Shown here piece after piece: positions 62,953 to 64,000 of a stretch of 64,000 nucleotides of DNA (its first letter is position 1; each line of letters starts with the position of its first letter). The notes under the pieces were generated by a model. It saw only the letters and a program-made list of their open reading frames with translations, had not been told where the DNA came from and made no database searches. Source of the stretch: Sphingobacterium micropteri (GTDB lineage Bacteria; Bacteroidota; Bacteroidia; Sphingobacteriales; Sphingobacteriaceae); assembly GCF_014692515.1 (NCBI RefSeq), contig NZ_JACOIK010000016.1:62001-126000 (forward strand). The letters are read 5' to 3'. Made by a program: the position numbers and the translations under genes.

Positions 62953-62981
62953 TGTCACAAATATTTACCAAATTTGTGACA
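62953..62981 (+). repeat. 23-bp dyad, copy 3
   Basis: TGTCACAAAT (62953-62962), 9-nt loop, ATTTGTGACA (62972-62981), with outer CTTGTC/GACAAG. It lies right after the HD pseudogene. Confidence 0.65.
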
Positions 62982-63045
62982 AGACAAGTAGGCTAGTAGC
63001 CGAAAACCATACGGTTTCCCGTATTTCCCACACGGTCAATTTTCA

Positions 63046-63135
63046 TATCTTTGAAAGTTAGATTATGAACATATGAAATTCTCAGATTATTTTACACGTT
63101 GCGTCTGGATACAGGACTCCTTTAGAAGAATATAG
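63046..63135 (+). promoter_or_regulatory. Promoter and short leader ORF before the 63167 lipoprotein
   Basis: TATCTTTG (63046-63053) is a consensus -7 box. A 20-codon ORF (ATG 63073, MKFSDYFTRCVWIQDSFRRI) lies between it and the lipoprotein start. Whether it is translated is unknown. Confidence 0.4.
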
Positions 63136-63166
63136 ATTAACCTCAAAACCTTAAATAAAAACAACG

Positions 63167-63616
63167 ATGAAAATCAAATTATTATCGACGTTAGTAGTAT
63201 TAGGAATAATAACATTAACATCTTGTAGTAAAGACGACAATATAAGACCGGAAGACGAACCATTAGGCGTCCTGGGAGGGCCAGACTCGAAATTCAGAAT
63301 CATCGAGGTTACAGGGGAGGCTAGCAATGCAGAGACTTATTTAAAAGTAGTGTATAAATCTAGTAACAAAAGGGTGGAATTAGGAGGTAAGCCTTATTGC
63401 AACATAAAGGATACAGTATTGAAATCCGCGCCGGATATTGAGCTAGAGATTATCCGAACAGGTTACCCAGCACGAGTGTATTGGAATGTAGTTGACGAAT
63501 ATGTTGAATATATGCGAAGAAATATCCCCGAAGATTTGTTACATGAAATTCATAACGGGAATTTTGACGATGACTACTTCTTTCAAAAAATAAGGTTGAT
63601 TGAGGTTAAACTCTAA
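63167..63616 (+). CDS. Hypothetical lipoprotein
   Basis: A 149-aa protein with lipobox (VVLGIITLTSCSKD) and a beta-rich mature part (FRIIEVTGEASNAETYLKVV, DIELEIIRTGYPARVYWNVV). No known domain. Confidence 0.68.
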   Translation: MKIKLLSTLVVLGIITLTSCSKDDNIRPEDEPLGVLGGPDSKFRIIEVTGEASNAETYLKVVYKSSNKRVELGGKPYCNIKDTVLKSAPDIELEIIRTGYPARVYWNVVDEYVEYMRRNIPEDLLHEIHNGNFDDDYFFQKIRLIEVKL

Positions 63617-63809
63617 GTAGTGTAAGCGGTAACTACTATTGCAAAGAAAATGGGAATATGAATACACCAAAATCGGCAACAAGAGTGCACGCTAATAACG
63701 ACAGGGTTTTATGCCCTGCTGAATAAATACGAACTTCCTTGATTAACGACAATCGACGAAGTATGAACGCATCAAGCCATGAAGTTTGAAGAACTATACT
63801 GATATTATT

Positions 63810-64000
63810 ATGAATAGATTGATATTGATTGGAAACGGCTTTGACTTGGCTCATGGATTAAAAACGAGCTACAAAGATTTTATCTTTTGGTATCTGGATG
63901 AATGTTTTAAACGTACAGGTATATATGCTAATGGTCAGTCTTACGAAGATGAATTTCTTCATATATCGGTTCTTGAACACTATAGGCTTATGGATTTGTA
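63810..64000 (+). CDS. AbiH-like abortive infection protein, 3' end outside window
   Basis: 63 codons visible from ATG 63810: MNRLILIGNGFDLAHGLKTS then YKDFIFWYL. The opening LILIGNGFDLAHGL-T-Y-DF is diagnostic of the AbiH family, a phage-resistance protein. The window ends inside the gene. Confidence 0.85.
   Translation, partial: MNRLILIGNGFDLAHGLKTSYKDFIFWYLDECFKRTGIYANGQSYEDEFLHISVLEHYRLMDL

Noticed and set aside
47340..62981. CRISPR array made of the recurring dyads or leader repeats
   Set aside because: The copies are kilobases apart with genes between them; no regular spacers.
20302..63000. Insertion sequence or transposon causing the fragment mosaic
   Set aside because: No transposase, terminal inverted repeats or target duplications were found around the fragments.

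Overview
The window looks like a Bacteroidota chromosome segment, most likely Sphingobacteriaceae. Many intergenic regions carry the Bacteroidota -7 box TAnnTTTG. There is a TonB-dependent receptor with a CarboxypepD_reg domain, and lipoproteins, DUF4407, DUF6922-like and ORF6N/RhuM proteins typical of that group. No rRNA, tRNA, CRISPR array, transposase or integrase gene was recognised.

Layout. (1) 0-20.3 kb is ordinary chromosome: a Fur-box iron-uptake locus (TonB receptor, PepSY reductase-like protein, two small membrane proteins), a YceI lipoprotein divergent from an HxlR regulator around a 42-bp perfect palindrome, a gluconate operon (permease + gluconokinase), DinB, AHSA1, VF530, YkgB, AraC, Gfo/Idh/MocA and VOC genes, a large TPR protein, a TlpA thioredoxin and an unusual DEAH helicase with a membrane segment. 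(2) 20.3-32.6 kb mixes intact genes (RtcB-PrfH RNA-repair operon, TIM-barrel epimerase-like protein, DoxX, aldo/keto reductase, AraC) with small secreted proteins and the first gene fragments. (3) 33.2-40.8 kb is a compact unit: DUF-type membrane protein, short secreted-looking peptide ORF, TPR sensor kinase, response regulator, secreted nuclease, HNH protein, DUF4407 protein, and two secreted proteins with the same Cys/His tail. (4) 40.8-64 kb is a mosaic of small immunity-like and toxin-antitoxin-like genes (Fic, RhuM, HicB, MazG-like, AbiEii/DUF6922, Imm53, AbiH, ORF6N, DUF2075 pieces) and many pieces of them. The same short pieces recur up to 40 kb apart with different internal deletions.

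How it fits together. Regions 2 and 4 behave like a recombining reservoir of immunity, addiction and anti-phage genes. Five copies of a roughly 50-bp leader sit before start codons of different genes, and three copies of a 23-bp dyad sit at cassette borders. RtcB-PrfH, which repairs or rescues damaged translation, fits a neighbourhood exposed to RNase toxins. Gene identities come from recognising motifs by eye; no database search was run.
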